In this document: positions 47,588 through 55,921 of the stretch, piece by piece
Position numbering within the stretch: position 1 is the stretch's first letter
Layout of the letters: the number at the start of each line of letters is the position of its first letter
Assembly (NCBI RefSeq): GCF_029504575.1
Contig: NZ_JAQFII010000001.1
Location: 806,001 to 870,000, forward strand
Length of the DNA: 64,000 bases
From: Streptomyces sp. SPB162
Lineage (GTDB): Bacteria; Actinomycetota; Actinomycetes; Streptomycetales; Streptomycetaceae
Reading direction: 5' to 3'
Translations under genes and position numbers: made by a program
The notes under the pieces: model-generated
Told to the model about the DNA's origin: nothing
Database searches by the model: none
Seen by the model: only the letters and a program-made list of their open reading frames with translations

Positions 47588-48505
47588 TCAGGTGGTCGTC
47601 GTGGTGAGGGCGGCGCGCGCTGAGGACTGGAGGGCTTCGACCGCGGCCCGGATCGCGGGGCGGCGGTCGGCGTCTTCGCGCCAGACCGCGTAGACGTGGC
47701 GGTGCATGGTGTGCCGGACGGGGACGACGCTCACGCCGTCGGGCACCGGGCCGCGGCCGAGTCGGGGCGCGACCGCGACGCCGAGTCCCGCCGCCACCAG
47801 GGCGAGCTGGGTGTGATGCTCCTCGGCGGAGTGCGACAGCCGCGGTTCGATCCCCTTGCCGCGCAGGGTGAACATGAGCCAGTCGTGGCAGAACTCGCCG
47901 TCCGGCCAGGAGACCCAGTCGTCGTTCGCGAAGTCCTCCAGCTCGATCTGCGCCCGGCGCGCGAGGGGGTGGTCCGACGACATCGCGACATCGGCGATGT
48001 CGTCCAGCAGCGGCGCCTTGGCGAGGCCGGGCGGAAGCGACAGCGGCCTGTTGTACCAGTCCAGGACGACGGCGAGGTCCATGTCGCCGCGCACCACCCG
48101 GGCCACCGACTCGGCCGGCTCCATCTCCTGCATCCGGGGCCGCAGCTGGGGGTGGTCCCGGCGCAGCGTCGCGAGGGCCTTGGGCAGCAGCCCGCGCGCG
48201 GCGGTCGGGAACGCCCCCAGGACGATCTCGCCGACGGCCGCTCCCCGGTGCGCCTCCAGGTCGGAGTGCGCCAGCTCGACCAGCGAGAGGATGCGTTCCG
48301 CGTGGCCGGCAAGCAGCCGCCCGGCGTCGGTGAGCCGGACCCCGCGGCCGTTCTTGGCCAGCATCTGCTGACCGGTCTCGCGCTCCAACTTGCCCATCTG
48401 CTGGGAGACGGCCGAGGTCGTCACATGCAGGACGTCCGCGGCGGCGCTGACCGAGCCGTACGTGGCGATGGCATGCAGGATCCGGAGGCGCTCCAGGTTC
48501 AACAT
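47588..48505 (-). CDS. LysR-family transcriptional regulator
   Basis: 305 residues. N-terminal winged helix (LERLRILHAIATYGSVSAAADVLHVTTSAVSQQMGKLERETGQQML) is textbook LysR. The C-terminal effector domain begins near residue 92 (GEIVLGAFPTAARGLLPKAL). The divergent neighbour, 73 bases away, is a DMT-family transporter, a frequent LysR/EamA arrangement. It probably activates the transporter when an effector is present. Effector unknown. Confidence 0.93.
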   Translation of the reverse strand: MLNLERLRILHAIATYGSVSAAADVLHVTTSAVSQQMGKLERETGQQMLAKNGRGVRLTDAGRLLAGHAERILSLVELAHSDLEAHRGAAVGEIVLGAFPTAARGLLPKALATLRRDHPQLRPRMQEMEPAESVARVVRGDMDLAVVLDWYNRPLSLPPGLAKAPLLDDIADVAMSSDHPLARRAQIELEDFANDDWVSWPDGEFCHDWLMFTLRGKGIEPRLSHSAEEHHTQLALVAAGLGVAVAPRLGRGPVPDGVSVVPVRHTMHRHVYAVWREDADRRPAIRAAVEALQSSARAALTTTTT

Positions 48506-48511
48506 GTAAGT

Positions 48512-48539
48512 GATTCTACGCGTTCCGCCGTACCGAATC
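48512..48539. promoter_or_regulatory. LysR-type binding region between lysR and the transporter
   Basis: GATTC (48512-48516) and GAATC (48535-48539) form a dyad in the 73-base divergent gap, with a further GGAATC at about 48553. LysR proteins bind such spaced dyads (T-N11-A type) between their own gene and the target. Confidence 0.45.
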
Positions 48540-48578
48540 TCCCTTGTTCTACGGAATCAAATCCGGCATCGTAGGGCC

Positions 48579-49553
48579 ATGAGCGTTCCAGCCCCCCTCC
48601 GGCCCGCCCCCTCCGCGTCCACCCCGATACCGGAGCCGGCACCTGCCGTCCGCCGTGCGGTGGACTGGCGGATCCGCTTCGCCCTCCTGGGCCTCATCTG
48701 GGGTTTCAGCTTCCTGTTCATCAAGGTCGGCACGGAGGCGTTCGCGCCGTTGCAGGTGACGCTGGGCCGGATGGTCTTCGGCACGGTCGTGCTCGTCGCC
48801 ACCCTGCTCATCAAGCGCGACCGGCTGCCCCGCGGGAAGCGCACCTGGCTGCATCTGACCGTCGCCGCCCTCCTGCTGAACGCGCTGCCGTTCTCGCTGT
48901 TCGCCTACGCCGAGCTGACCATCCCCTCCACCCTCGCGGGGATCTGCAACGCCACCACTCCGCTGTGGAGCATGGTGGTCTCGGTCGTCGCGCTCTCCGA
49001 GGACAAGCCGACTCGGCAGCGGTTCGCGGGGGTCGGCCTCGGCTTCCTCGGCGTGCTGACCGTGCTCGGCGCCTGGCAGGGCTTCTCCGGCCAGGACCCG
49101 GCGGGCACCGCGATGGCCCTGATCGCCGCGGCCAGTTACGCGGTCGGCTGGGCCTACGTGCGCCGCACCCTGGCGGGTGCCACGACCTCCAACCTCGCGC
49201 TCTCCAGCAGCCAGCTGCTGCTCGGCACGGTCCAACTCGCGGTGATCACCCCGTTCTTCACCTCCGTGCCGACGTCGTTCCCGATCCTGTCCGTGCTGTC
49301 GGTCGTCGCCCTCGGCGCCCTCGGCACCGGCATCGCCTTCCTGCTCCAGTACGCCCTGGTCGCCGAGAAGGGACCGACGATCGCCGTGATGGTGACGTAT
49401 CTGATCCCGGTCGTCGCTACCGCCGCCGGCGTACTGCTGCTGCACGAGCGGCTGGGCTGGAACGAGCCGGTCGGCGCGGTCATCGTCCTCGCGGGCGCCG
49501 CCCTCACCCAGCTGCGCCCCCGTTCGCGACCGGCCGCCGAGCCCGTCCCGTAA
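48579..49553 (+). CDS. EamA-family (DMT) transporter
   Basis: 324 residues from ATG at 48579 (MSVPAPLRPAPSASTP). A Pro-rich cytoplasmic tail is followed by ten membrane segments in two EamA repeats: FALLGLIWGFSFLFIKVG...PLQVTLGRMVF, and GTAMALIAAASYAVGWAYVRR...VSDLIPVVATAAGVLLLHERL. The regulator LysR is divergent. Such proteins export amino acids, nucleosides or other metabolites; the substrate is not predictable. Confidence 0.9.
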   Translation: MSVPAPLRPAPSASTPIPEPAPAVRRAVDWRIRFALLGLIWGFSFLFIKVGTEAFAPLQVTLGRMVFGTVVLVATLLIKRDRLPRGKRTWLHLTVAALLLNALPFSLFAYAELTIPSTLAGICNATTPLWSMVVSVVALSEDKPTRQRFAGVGLGFLGVLTVLGAWQGFSGQDPAGTAMALIAAASYAVGWAYVRRTLAGATTSNLALSSSQLLLGTVQLAVITPFFTSVPTSFPILSVLSVVALGALGTGIAFLLQYALVAEKGPTIAVMVTYLIPVVATAAGVLLLHERLGWNEPVGAVIVLAGAALTQLRPRSRPAAEPVP

Positions 49554-49563
49554 CCCCGACACC

Positions 49564-50896
49564 TCAGCCGTACCGTCCCCCGTCCGACGCGCCGACCACC
49601 CGGGCGACCGCGTCGGCGAGCGGCCCGATGTCGGTGTCGGCGAGGGTGGAGACCGTGAGCCGCACGCCGGGTGCGGACGCGAGGCGGAAGCGGGCGCCGG
49701 GCGCGGCGGCCCAGCCGGCCTGCAGCAGGCCGGCCACGGCGCCGGTCTCGTCGGGAAGCGGCACCCAGACGTTCATGCCGCTGCGTCCGTGGGCGGCGAT
49801 GCCGCGTTCCGCGAGAGCGCGGACCAGGGCGTCGCACCGCCGCCCGTACGACCGCCCCACCAGCTGCGGGTCGACCGCCCCCGACTGCCACAGGTGCACC
49901 ACCGCGCGCTGCAGCAGATGGCTGACCCAGCCGGCGCCCAGCCGGTAGCGGCCCTGGACGCGGTCGACGGTGACCCGGTCGCCGGTGAAAACCGCGAGGC
50001 GCAGGTCCGGGCCGTACGCCTTGGCCGTGGACCGGACCAGCGCCCAGTGCGTGGTGACCCCCGACAGACAGTGCAGCGGCAGGTCGACCAGTCCGTGCAC
50101 GTGGTCGTCGTCCACCACCAGCACCTCCGGGTGGCGCGCCAGCACGTCGCGCAGCTCCCGGGGCCCGGTCCGCCGAGATCACCGCTCCGGTCGGGTTCTG
50201 GCCGCGGTCGGTGACGACCAGGGCGCGCGCGCCGGCCAGCAGCGCCCGCGCGACGTCCGCGACGACCGGGCCGTCGTCGTCGACCCCGACCGGGACCGCG
50301 CGCAGCCCGAGGGCGGGCACCAGGTCCAGCACGCTCCCCCACCCCGGGTCCTCGACCGCCACGGCGTCGCCCGGGCGCAGGTGCGCCGACAGCACGCGTT
50401 CGATGGCGTCGAGCGAGCCCGAGGTGAGCCCGATGGGGCCGTCGGGCACGCCGTCGCGGTCGAAGGCCGCGCGGGCGAGGCCGCTCAGCTCGGCATCGAC
50501 GGCGGGACCGCCGTAGAGCGCCGGGCGCGCGGCGTTGTGGGCGACCGCCGCCGCGAACGCCGCGTCGAGCGACGGCAGCAGCGAGACGTCCGGGTTGCCG
50601 TCGGAGATGTCCCGCGTCCCCGGCGGCACCTCGATGCGGATCTGGTCACGCGACGTGGTGGCGGGCCGCGGGCGCACCCGGCTGCCGCGCCGCCCGGCCG
50701 TCTCGATCACCCCGCGGTCGCGCAGCAGCCGGTAGGCGGCGGCCACCGTGTTCGGGTTCACGTCCAGGTCCTGGGCCAGTTCGCGCAGCGGCGGCAGCGC
50801 CGCGCCGGGCTTGAGCGCGCCCTCGCCCACCGCCCGCTCGATGTCGGCCGCGATACCCGATGCGCCCCGGCCTGTGATTCGATACTCTCCTAGCAC
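49564..50896 (-). pseudogene. MocR-type GntR regulator with aminotransferase domain, frameshifted
   Basis: GTG at 50896 starts VLGEYRITGRGASGIAADIERAVGEG, a GntR winged helix (about 1-80), and then a fold-type-I PLP aminotransferase domain (SLDAIERVLSAHLRPGDAVAVEDPGWG, later STAKAYGPDLRLAVFTGD with the PLP lysine). The frame breaks at the G run 50160-50163: one G less gives ISADRARELRDVLARHPEVLVVDDDH, the expected join, and a protein of about 443 residues. MocR proteins sense PLP or amino compounds. The divergent gene is a PPOX-fold protein, so a vitamin B6 link is plausible. Confidence 0.85.
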
Positions 50897-50915
50897 AAAG
50901 CCAATTATGCACTAG
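50890..50915. promoter_or_regulatory. MocR-type operator region (CTAG...CTAG)
   Basis: The AT-rich 26 bases between the divergent mocR and PPOX starts are bounded by CTAG at both ends (50890-50893, 50912-50915) with related inner sequences CACAAA and TTATGCA. MocR proteins bind repeats in such divergent gaps. The region must serve two promoters within about 35 bases. Confidence 0.45.
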
Positions 50916-50931
50916 TTCAAAGGATTCCGCC

Positions 50932-51597
50932 ATGGCCGACATCTCCGCCGCCCCCGCCCCCTCGTACGAGGTGACGGACCGTACCGTCCCCACCCGGGCA
51001 CGGGAGCGCGCCACCTACGACCGTGACACCGTCCACGCGATCCTCGACGAGGGCTACCTCTGCCACCTGGGATTCGTCCGCGACGGCGCCCCCGTCGTCC
51101 TGCCGACCCTCTACGGCCGGGTCGGTGAGCGGCTCTACGTCCACGGTTCGACCGGATCGCGTCCGCTGCGCGGCGCGAGGGACCCCGGGCTGGCCGTCTG
51201 CCTGACCGTCACGCACCTCGACGCCCTCGTGCTGGCCCGTTCCGCGTTCCACCACTCGATGAACTACCGGTCGGTGGTGGTGCACGGGACCGCCCACCAG
51301 GTCACGGATCCGGCGGAACGCGCCGAGGCACTGGACGCCCTGGTCAACCAGGTCGTGGCCGGCCGCGCGGACGACTCGCGCCGGGCCGACGCCAAGGAGC
51401 TGGCCGCGACCACCGTCATCCGGCTCGATCTCCTGGAGGTGTCGGCGAAGGTCCGGACCGGCGGCCCGAACGACGAGCCGGAGGACAGCGGACTGCCGTA
51501 CTGGACCGGCATCGTTCCGGTCACCAGGACCTACGGCACGCCCGTTCCGGCCGACGACCTCGACCCGGCCGTCGCCCTGCCCGCCTACCTCGCCTGA
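50932..51597 (+). CDS. Pyridoxamine 5'-phosphate oxidase-fold protein
   Basis: 221 residues, split-barrel FMN-binding fold. TYDRDTVHAILDEGYLCHLGFVRDGAPVVLPTLYGRVGERLYVHGSTGSRPLR is the usual start. The gene is divergent from a MocR regulator and is followed after 10 bases by a PaiB-like gene, so it is the first gene of a two-gene unit. It is likely a flavin- or heme-binding PPOX protein rather than PdxH itself, whose conserved C-terminal motif is absent. Confidence 0.88.
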   Translation: MADISAAPAPSYEVTDRTVPTRARERATYDRDTVHAILDEGYLCHLGFVRDGAPVVLPTLYGRVGERLYVHGSTGSRPLRGARDPGLAVCLTVTHLDALVLARSAFHHSMNYRSVVVHGTAHQVTDPAERAEALDALVNQVVAGRADDSRRADAKELAATTVIRLDLLEVSAKVRTGGPNDEPEDSGLPYWTGIVPVTRTYGTPVPADDLDPAVALPAYLA

Positions 51598-51607
51598 GGG
51601 GCCCGAC

Positions 51608-52252
51608 ATGCTGATCCACCCCTGGGACGCGGCGCGGGACGACGCCGAGTGGCAGAACTGGCTCGCCGCGCACGACTTCGGGCAGCTGGCCGTCAACGGC
51701 CTGCCGGACGAGCCACCGTTCGTGCAGCCGCTGCACTTCGCCTACGACGCCGGGCGCGACGAGGCGTTCACCCACCTCGCCCGCCCCAACCCGCTGTGGG
51801 CCGCCCTCGAGGCGGACCCGCGGGTCACGCTCAGCGTCGTGGACGACTACACGTTCATCCCCGGCCCCTGGCACGCGCCCGAGGGCACGCCCGCCGAACA
51901 CGGCACCCCGACGAGCTTCTACGCCGCCGTCCAGCTGCTGTGCACGGCGCACGTCATCGACGACGAGGAGCAGAAGGCCGCCGTGCTGCACCGCCAGCTC
52001 GCGCACTTCCAGCCGGCCGGCGACTACGCCTCCGTCGCACCCGGGCAGGCCCCGTTCGGGCGGATGCTGCCCGGGATCCGCGCCATCCGCCTGGAGGTGA
52101 CCGAGGTCCGCGCGAAGTTCAAGTACGGCGGCAACAAGCCCCGGCAGATGCAGCGGCGGGACGCGGAGCGCCTCGCCGAGCGGGCCGCCCCGCACGACGC
52201 GGCGGCCCGCGCCCACCAGCTGCGCCGGCTGGCGGCCGACGGCACAGCCTAA
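51608..52252 (+). CDS. PaiB-type FMN-binding protein
   Basis: 214 residues. FMN-binding split barrel similar to Bacillus Pai[83 protein letters not shown] and KYGGNKPRQ. PaiB is called a transcriptional repressor of sporulation and protease genes, but homologues are mostly just flavin-binding. Co-transcribed with the PPOX-fold gene. Its last four bases overlap the converging EamA gene. Confidence 0.88.
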   Translation: MLIHPWDAARDDAEWQNWLAAHDFGQLAVNGLPDEPPFVQPLHFAYDAGRDEAFTHLARPNPLWAALEADPRVTLSVVDDYTFIPGPWHAPEGTPAEHGTPTSFYAAVQLLCTAHVIDDEEQKAAVLHRQLAHFQPAGDYASVAPGQAPFGRMLPGIRAIRLEVTEVRAKFKYGGNKPRQMQRRDAERLAERAAPHDAAARAHQLRRLAADGTA

Positions 52253-53223
52253 GTCGTGCCGGCCGCCGCGCGGCGGCCGGAGGCCAGCCGGGCCTCCTCC
52301 AGGCCCAGTCCCGTCACGGCGCCGAGCAGGATGACGGTGCCCAGTACGGTCGCGCCGGTCAGCCGTTCGCCGAGGACGAGGACGGCGAGGGCCGCCGCGG
52401 AGACCGGTTCGATCAGCGCGATGACCGAGACCGTCGCCGAGCGGACCACCGCGGCGCCCGCGAAGTACAGCCCGTAGGCGAGCGCCGTCGGCACGGAGGC
52501 CAGGTAGACCAGCAGCCACAGGGTGTGGCCGAGGTCCGCGCCGCTCGGCCACAGCCCCTCCGTGAGGGCGAGCGGGAGCAGGGTCACCGCGCACACGGCG
52601 AAGGACCACAGGGAGGTCGTGAACGGGTCCCCGCCGTCACCGTCGCGGCCCATCCAGCGGGTCAGCAGCGTGATGCACGCGTAGCCGGCCGCGGACAGCA
52701 GCGCGAGCCCGACCCCGGCCGGGGCAACGGACCCGCCGCCGTTGCCGAGGACGAGCACCGCGAGCCCGGCCAGGGCGCCGAAGACCGCCACAGCGCCCCC
52801 GCGGCCGAGCCGTTCGCCCAGGGTGAGCCGGGCGACGACCGCGATGATGACGGGGCCGGCGCCCAGGGTGACGACGGTGGCGACGGCCAGCCCGGTCAGG
52901 TGGACGGCGCCGAAGTAGGCGGCCTGGAAGACGGTCAGGCCGAAGCCGGTGGCCAGCACGCGCGGCACCGCGCGCCGCCGCGGCTCCTCGCGGACCGGCG
53001 TACGGTCGGCGCCGCGACGGCGGCGCACCAACTGGACCAGCAGCAGCAGTGCGAAGCCGCCGGCGGCGCGCCAGAAGGTCAGGGCGAGGGGGCCGAGGCC
53101 GCTGCCCGCGAAGAGCAGCGCGGCGGCGCCGCCCGCGGTGCCCCAGGCGGTGGCGGCGAAGGTGACGTAGAGCAGGCCCCGTCCGACGGACGGCGCAGGG
53201 GTGTGGTCAGGGAAAGACGGCAC
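52249..53223 (-). CDS. EamA-family (DMT) transporter
   Basis: 324 residues from GTG at 53223 ([14 protein letters not shown]) with GGGAG upstream. Ten hydrophobic segments in two EamA repeats: [26 protein letters not shown], then [18 protein letters not shown] and [19 protein letters not shown] near the end. Putative export of small metabolites. The 3' end shares four bases with paiB. One of three EamA genes within 6 kb, alongside 48579 and 53466. Confidence 0.9.
   Translation of the reverse strand: MPSFPDHTPAPSVGRGLLYVTFAATAWGTAGGAAALLFAGSGLGPLALTFWRAAGGFALLLLVQLVRRRRGADRTPVREEPRRRAVPRVLATGFGLTVFQAAYFGAVHLTGLAVATVVTLGAGPVIIAVVARLTLGERLGRGGAVAVFGALAGLAVLVLGNGGGSVAPAGVGLALLSAAGYACITLLTRWMGRDGDGGDPFTTSLWSFAVCAVTLLPLALTEGLWPSGADLGHTLWLLVYLASVPTALAYGLYFAGAAVVRSATVSVIALIEPVSAAALAVLVLGERLTGATVLGTVILLGAVTGLGLEEARLASGRRAAAGTT
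52259..52280. terminator. 22-bp perfect palindrome at the converging gene ends
   Basis: CCGGCCGCCGC / GCGGCGGCCGG is a perfect palindrome seven bases after the paiB stop and inside the last codons of the EamA gene. It would form a strong stem with a small loop, so it is a good terminator for paiB. Confidence 0.5.
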
Positions 53224-53465
53224 GAGTGTTCTCCCGCGGAGGACTTGAGATGGTCGCGTGGTCCCGTGTGCGGGCAGCCGCGACCTGCTCGGGTACGTGC
53301 CCGAGCCGGGTCGTCCGTGGGTGGCGGCCCGCCTAGGAGGCGGGCGGCGGCAGAACGGTGAGGTGCATGCCCAGCACCCTACGAGGGGCGGATGTGCCAC
53401 AACAAGCCGGTTCCGAAGGGCGAGATCCGGACGCCGGCGGTCCGGGCTCCTTCCGGCGTGCGCCC

Positions 53466-54419
53466 TCAGACCAGATCGGGCTGCGGCAGCGGCTCGACCA
53501 CCGGTTTGCTCCCGCCGCTGCGGGTGGTCTGGGCGACGAACGCGCCCGCCAGCACCAGCGTCCCGCCGATGATCTGCGGCACGCCCAGGTGCTCGCCGAG
53601 CAGGATCCAGGCGAAGACCGTGCCCACCACCGCTTCCAGGCACGCGACCACCCCGGCCACCTGCGGGGTCAGCGTGCGCACGGCGAGCACCCCGGTCAGG
53701 TACGCGACCACCGTCGCCACCAGGACGATCCACCCCACGAGCAGCACCGCGGGCACGTGCTTGTCGCCGAGCGCGGCCTGCCGGCCCAGCACGTCCCACT
53801 CCATCCCCCACGGCCGCGCGACCACCGTCATCACCGCGGCGCCGATCAGCAGGCCGAAGGCGATGACGCCGATCGGGTCGGGAGCGTCCTCGCTCTCCGT
53901 GCCGTGGTCGGCCAGGACGAAGTAGCTGACCTGGCAGCAGGCCGCGCCGAACGCGAGCAGCAGACCGAAGGCGTCGAAGGCCAGCCCCGACCACACCTCG
54001 ACCACCGCGGCCATGCCGCCGACCGCCAGCACCACCCCGATCGCCGCCGCCCGGCTCACCGGCCGGCGCTGCACGAAGCGCACCCAGCCCAGCAGCAGGG
54101 CGGGCCCGAGGAACTCGACGAGGATGGCGACGCCCACCGGGATCCGGGATATCGCGGCGAAATAGAACGTCTGCACGCCCGCGATGGCCAGGAGGCCGAA
54201 GCCGGCCAGCAGCCCGGGGCGCCGCCGCAGCAGGGCGCGGTGGCGCAGCGCGACGGGCAGCATGATGAGCGCCGCTCCCGCCACGCGGAGCCAGACCACG
54301 TCCAACGGGTCGAGTCCCGCCTCGATCAGCGGTTTCGCCGCCACCCCTGAACCACCGAACGCGAACGCTGACGCCAAGGCGAGCCCCAGCCCCGCGTTCC
54401 TCCCCTGAGACGCATGCAT
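53466..54419 (-). CDS. EamA-family (DMT) transporter
   Basis: 317 residues. Ten membrane segments in two EamA repeats: [39 protein letters not shown], and [38 protein letters not shown] near the end. It resembles RhtA-type amino-acid and metabolite exporters. The segment [27 protein letters not shown] is the typical interface. It lies 242 bases upstream of the other EamA gene on the same strand with no obvious shared promoter. Confidence 0.9.
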   Translation of the reverse strand: MHASQGRNAGLGLALASAFAFGGSGVAAKPLIEAGLDPLDVVWLRVAGAALIMLPVALRHRALLRRRPGLLAGFGLLAIAGVQTFYFAAISRIPVGVAILVEFLGPALLLGWVRFVQRRPVSRAAAIGVVLAVGGMAAVVEVWSGLAFDAFGLLLAFGAACCQVSYFVLADHGTESEDAPDPIGVIAFGLLIGAAVMTVVARPWGMEWDVLGRQAALGDKHVPAVLLVGWIVLVATVVAYLTGVLAVRTLTPQVAGVVACLEAVVGTVFAWILLGEHLGVPQIIGGTLVLAGAFVAQTTRSGGSKPVVEPLPQPDLV

Positions 54420-54484
54420 CCGGCCATGATGTCAGCTCGCGACAGGGCCTTCGTCCAGGTAGCGGCTGACATCCGGCACGCCGC

Positions 54485-55147
54485 TCACGGCCACAGCAGT
54501 CCGCGCCGCCACTCCCCGCCCTGCCGGACGTAGTGCAGCCGCACGTGGGAGGCGCCCTGGCTCCCCTGGAAGAACTCCATCTCGTCGGCCCGCAGCCGGT
54601 AGACGGTGTGGCCCGCGGGAACGGCCCGCGGGTCGGCCGCGACCACGTCGGCGGCCCGCCGCCGCTCCGCGTCGTACGTGCCGGGATCGGCCAGTGGGGC
54701 GCTCATCCGGCCGGTGAACCCGGCGATCCGGGAGGCCTCGCGGCGCCGCAGGAAGTCCTCGCGCGCGGCATCGGCGCCCAGCACCTCGACGGCGCCGGCC
54801 GCCCGGATCTGCCGGCCCTGGAGCGGCCAGTACCAGCTCAGCACCGCGTACGGGTTCGCGGCGAGGTCGTGCCCCTTGTGGCTGCCGGCGTCGGACGCGA
54901 ACACGAACGTGCCCGCGTCGGCGCCGAGGCCGCGCAGCATCAGGACCCGCGCCGAGGGGCGCCCGTCGCGGTCCGCGGTGCCGAGCGTCATGACGTGGGG
55001 TTCCGGCACGCCGTCGTCCAGCGCCTCGTCCAGCCAGCGGGCGAACTGGCGCCCGGGAGAGGGGTCGGCGCCGTCCGGGTCGAACGACGGCAGGGGTCCG
55101 GCCAGCACCGGTACGGCGCGCAGCCGGGCCGGCAGTTCCTCGTCCAT
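54485..55147 (-). CDS. PdxH-like pyridoxamine-phosphate oxidase family protein
   Basis: 220 residues from ATG at 55147 with AGGAGG nine bases before it. The split barrel reads [88 protein letters not shown], close to PdxH. The C-terminal [29 protein letters not shown] has the family RxxxxxWxxxxLxP. PdxH oxidises pyridoxine or pyridoxamine phosphate to PLP with FMN. The diverged motifs (WRRGLLWP) suggest a PhzG-like or specialised relative. Confidence 0.88.
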   Translation of the reverse strand: MDEELPARLRAVPVLAGPLPSFDPDGADPSPGRQFARWLDEALDDGVPEPHVMTLGTADRDGRPSARVLMLRGLGADAGTFVFASDAGSHKGHDLAANPYAVLSWYWPLQGRQIRAAGAVEVLGADAAREDFLRRREASRIAGFTGRMSAPLADPGTYDAERRRAADVVAADPRAVPAGHTVYRLRADEMEFFQGSQGASHVRLHYVRQGGEWRRGLLWP

Positions 55148-55234
55148 GTGTCCTCCTGTCGAGCGTGCGGCCACCAGGGCTCCGATCTTCGCCCCTCGCG
55201 GGCGCCCCCGGCGGCATTCACCGCGTACGAAATC

Positions 55235-55266
55235 CTGACGGGCCATCAGTTCTGACGCTTCATCAG
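55235..55266. promoter_or_regulatory. Tandem operator CTGACGGGCCATCAG and CTGACGCTTCATCAG
   Basis: Two 15-base inverted repeats of the form CTGACG-N3-CATCAG, starting at 55235 and 55252, in the divergent gap between the PdxH-like gene and the SRPBCC gene. They resemble the site at 36979 (CTGACGGGTCGTCAG) in front of another PPOX gene. A TetR-type regulator is the likely binder. Confidence 0.6.
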
Positions 55267-55352
55267 TATTGAATGTTCGGGCGGCTGCGGCTACGTTCCG
55301 CGACAGCGTCGCTGCGCGCGAGCCGCAGCGCCTTCGCACAAGGAGTGATCGC

Positions 55353-55781
55353 ATGGCCGAAGTCTCCGCACAGGCGCGCATCGCGGCCCCGGCCGAGAAG
55401 GTCTGGAGGCAGCTGACCGACTTCGCGTCGTACGGCCAGTGGAGTGCCACCCACACCAGCTTCCCGAAGGGGGGCCCGTCGCCGCTGGCGGCCGGTGCCA
55501 CCTACCAGGAGAACATGAAGATGATGGGTTTCCCGGCCGAGGTCACCTGGACGGTGGAGGCGCTGGAGGCCGAGCGGGTACTGGGCATCGCGGGCAAGGG
55601 CCCGATGGGCGTCAACCTCAGCATGCGCTACACCCTGGTCCCCGACGGTGACGACACCGAAGTGCGGATCGACAGCAGCTTCGCCGGCGCCGCCGTCGCC
55701 ATGATGGCGGGCAAGCTCAAGGACTCGGCGACCGCCGCCCTCAACGAGTCGCTGCGCAAGCTGGCCGGGCTCGTCGAGTAG
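55353..55781 (+). CDS. SRPBCC-family protein
   Basis: 142 residues from ATG at 55353 with AAGGAG before it. The polyketide-cyclase/START-like fold is evident from MAEVSAQARIAAPAEKVWRQLTDFASYGQWSATHTSFPKG, the following YQENMKMMGFPAEVTW, and a long C-terminal helix (MMAGKLKDSATAALNESLRKLAGLV). These proteins bind hydrophobic ligands in a deep pocket. Divergent from the PdxH-like gene with the shared operators between. Confidence 0.88.
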   Translation: MAEVSAQARIAAPAEKVWRQLTDFASYGQWSATHTSFPKGGPSPLAAGATYQENMKMMGFPAEVTWTVEALEAERVLGIAGKGPMGVNLSMRYTLVPDGDDTEVRIDSSFAGAAVAMMAGKLKDSATAALNESLRKLAGLVE

Positions 55782-55798
55782 CGGTCGTACGCTCCGGT

Positions 55799-55817
55799 CC
55801 GGCCGCGTACCGGCCGG
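55799..55817 (+). terminator. Hairpin downstream of the SRPBCC gene
   Basis: CCGGCCG (55799-55805) pairs with CGGCCGG (55811-55817) around the loop CGTAC, 18 bases after the SRPBCC stop. A good terminator for the plus strand. Confidence 0.6.
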
Positions 55818-55867
55818 CTCCACCACGGACGACCGCGGTCGGCTTCCCCCCGCGGACGGACGGAAGC

Positions 55868-55909
55868 GGGGCGGCGGCCCCGGGAACGTCGCCCCGCGTC
55901 CGCCGCCCC
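55868..55909 (-). terminator. Hairpin downstream of the GH3 gene
   Basis: GGGGCGGCGG (55868-55877) pairs with CCGCCGCCCC (55900-55909), a perfect 10-base stem with a 22-base loop, 12 bases beyond the stop of the minus-strand GH3 gene. Confidence 0.55.
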
Positions 55910-55921
55910 GCCCCGGTCGAC

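Noticed and set aside
47384..47623. A plus-strand frame of 79 codons after the LLM gene
   Set aside because: No ribosome site, no family, low-complexity end, and it overlaps the LysR gene's 3' end.
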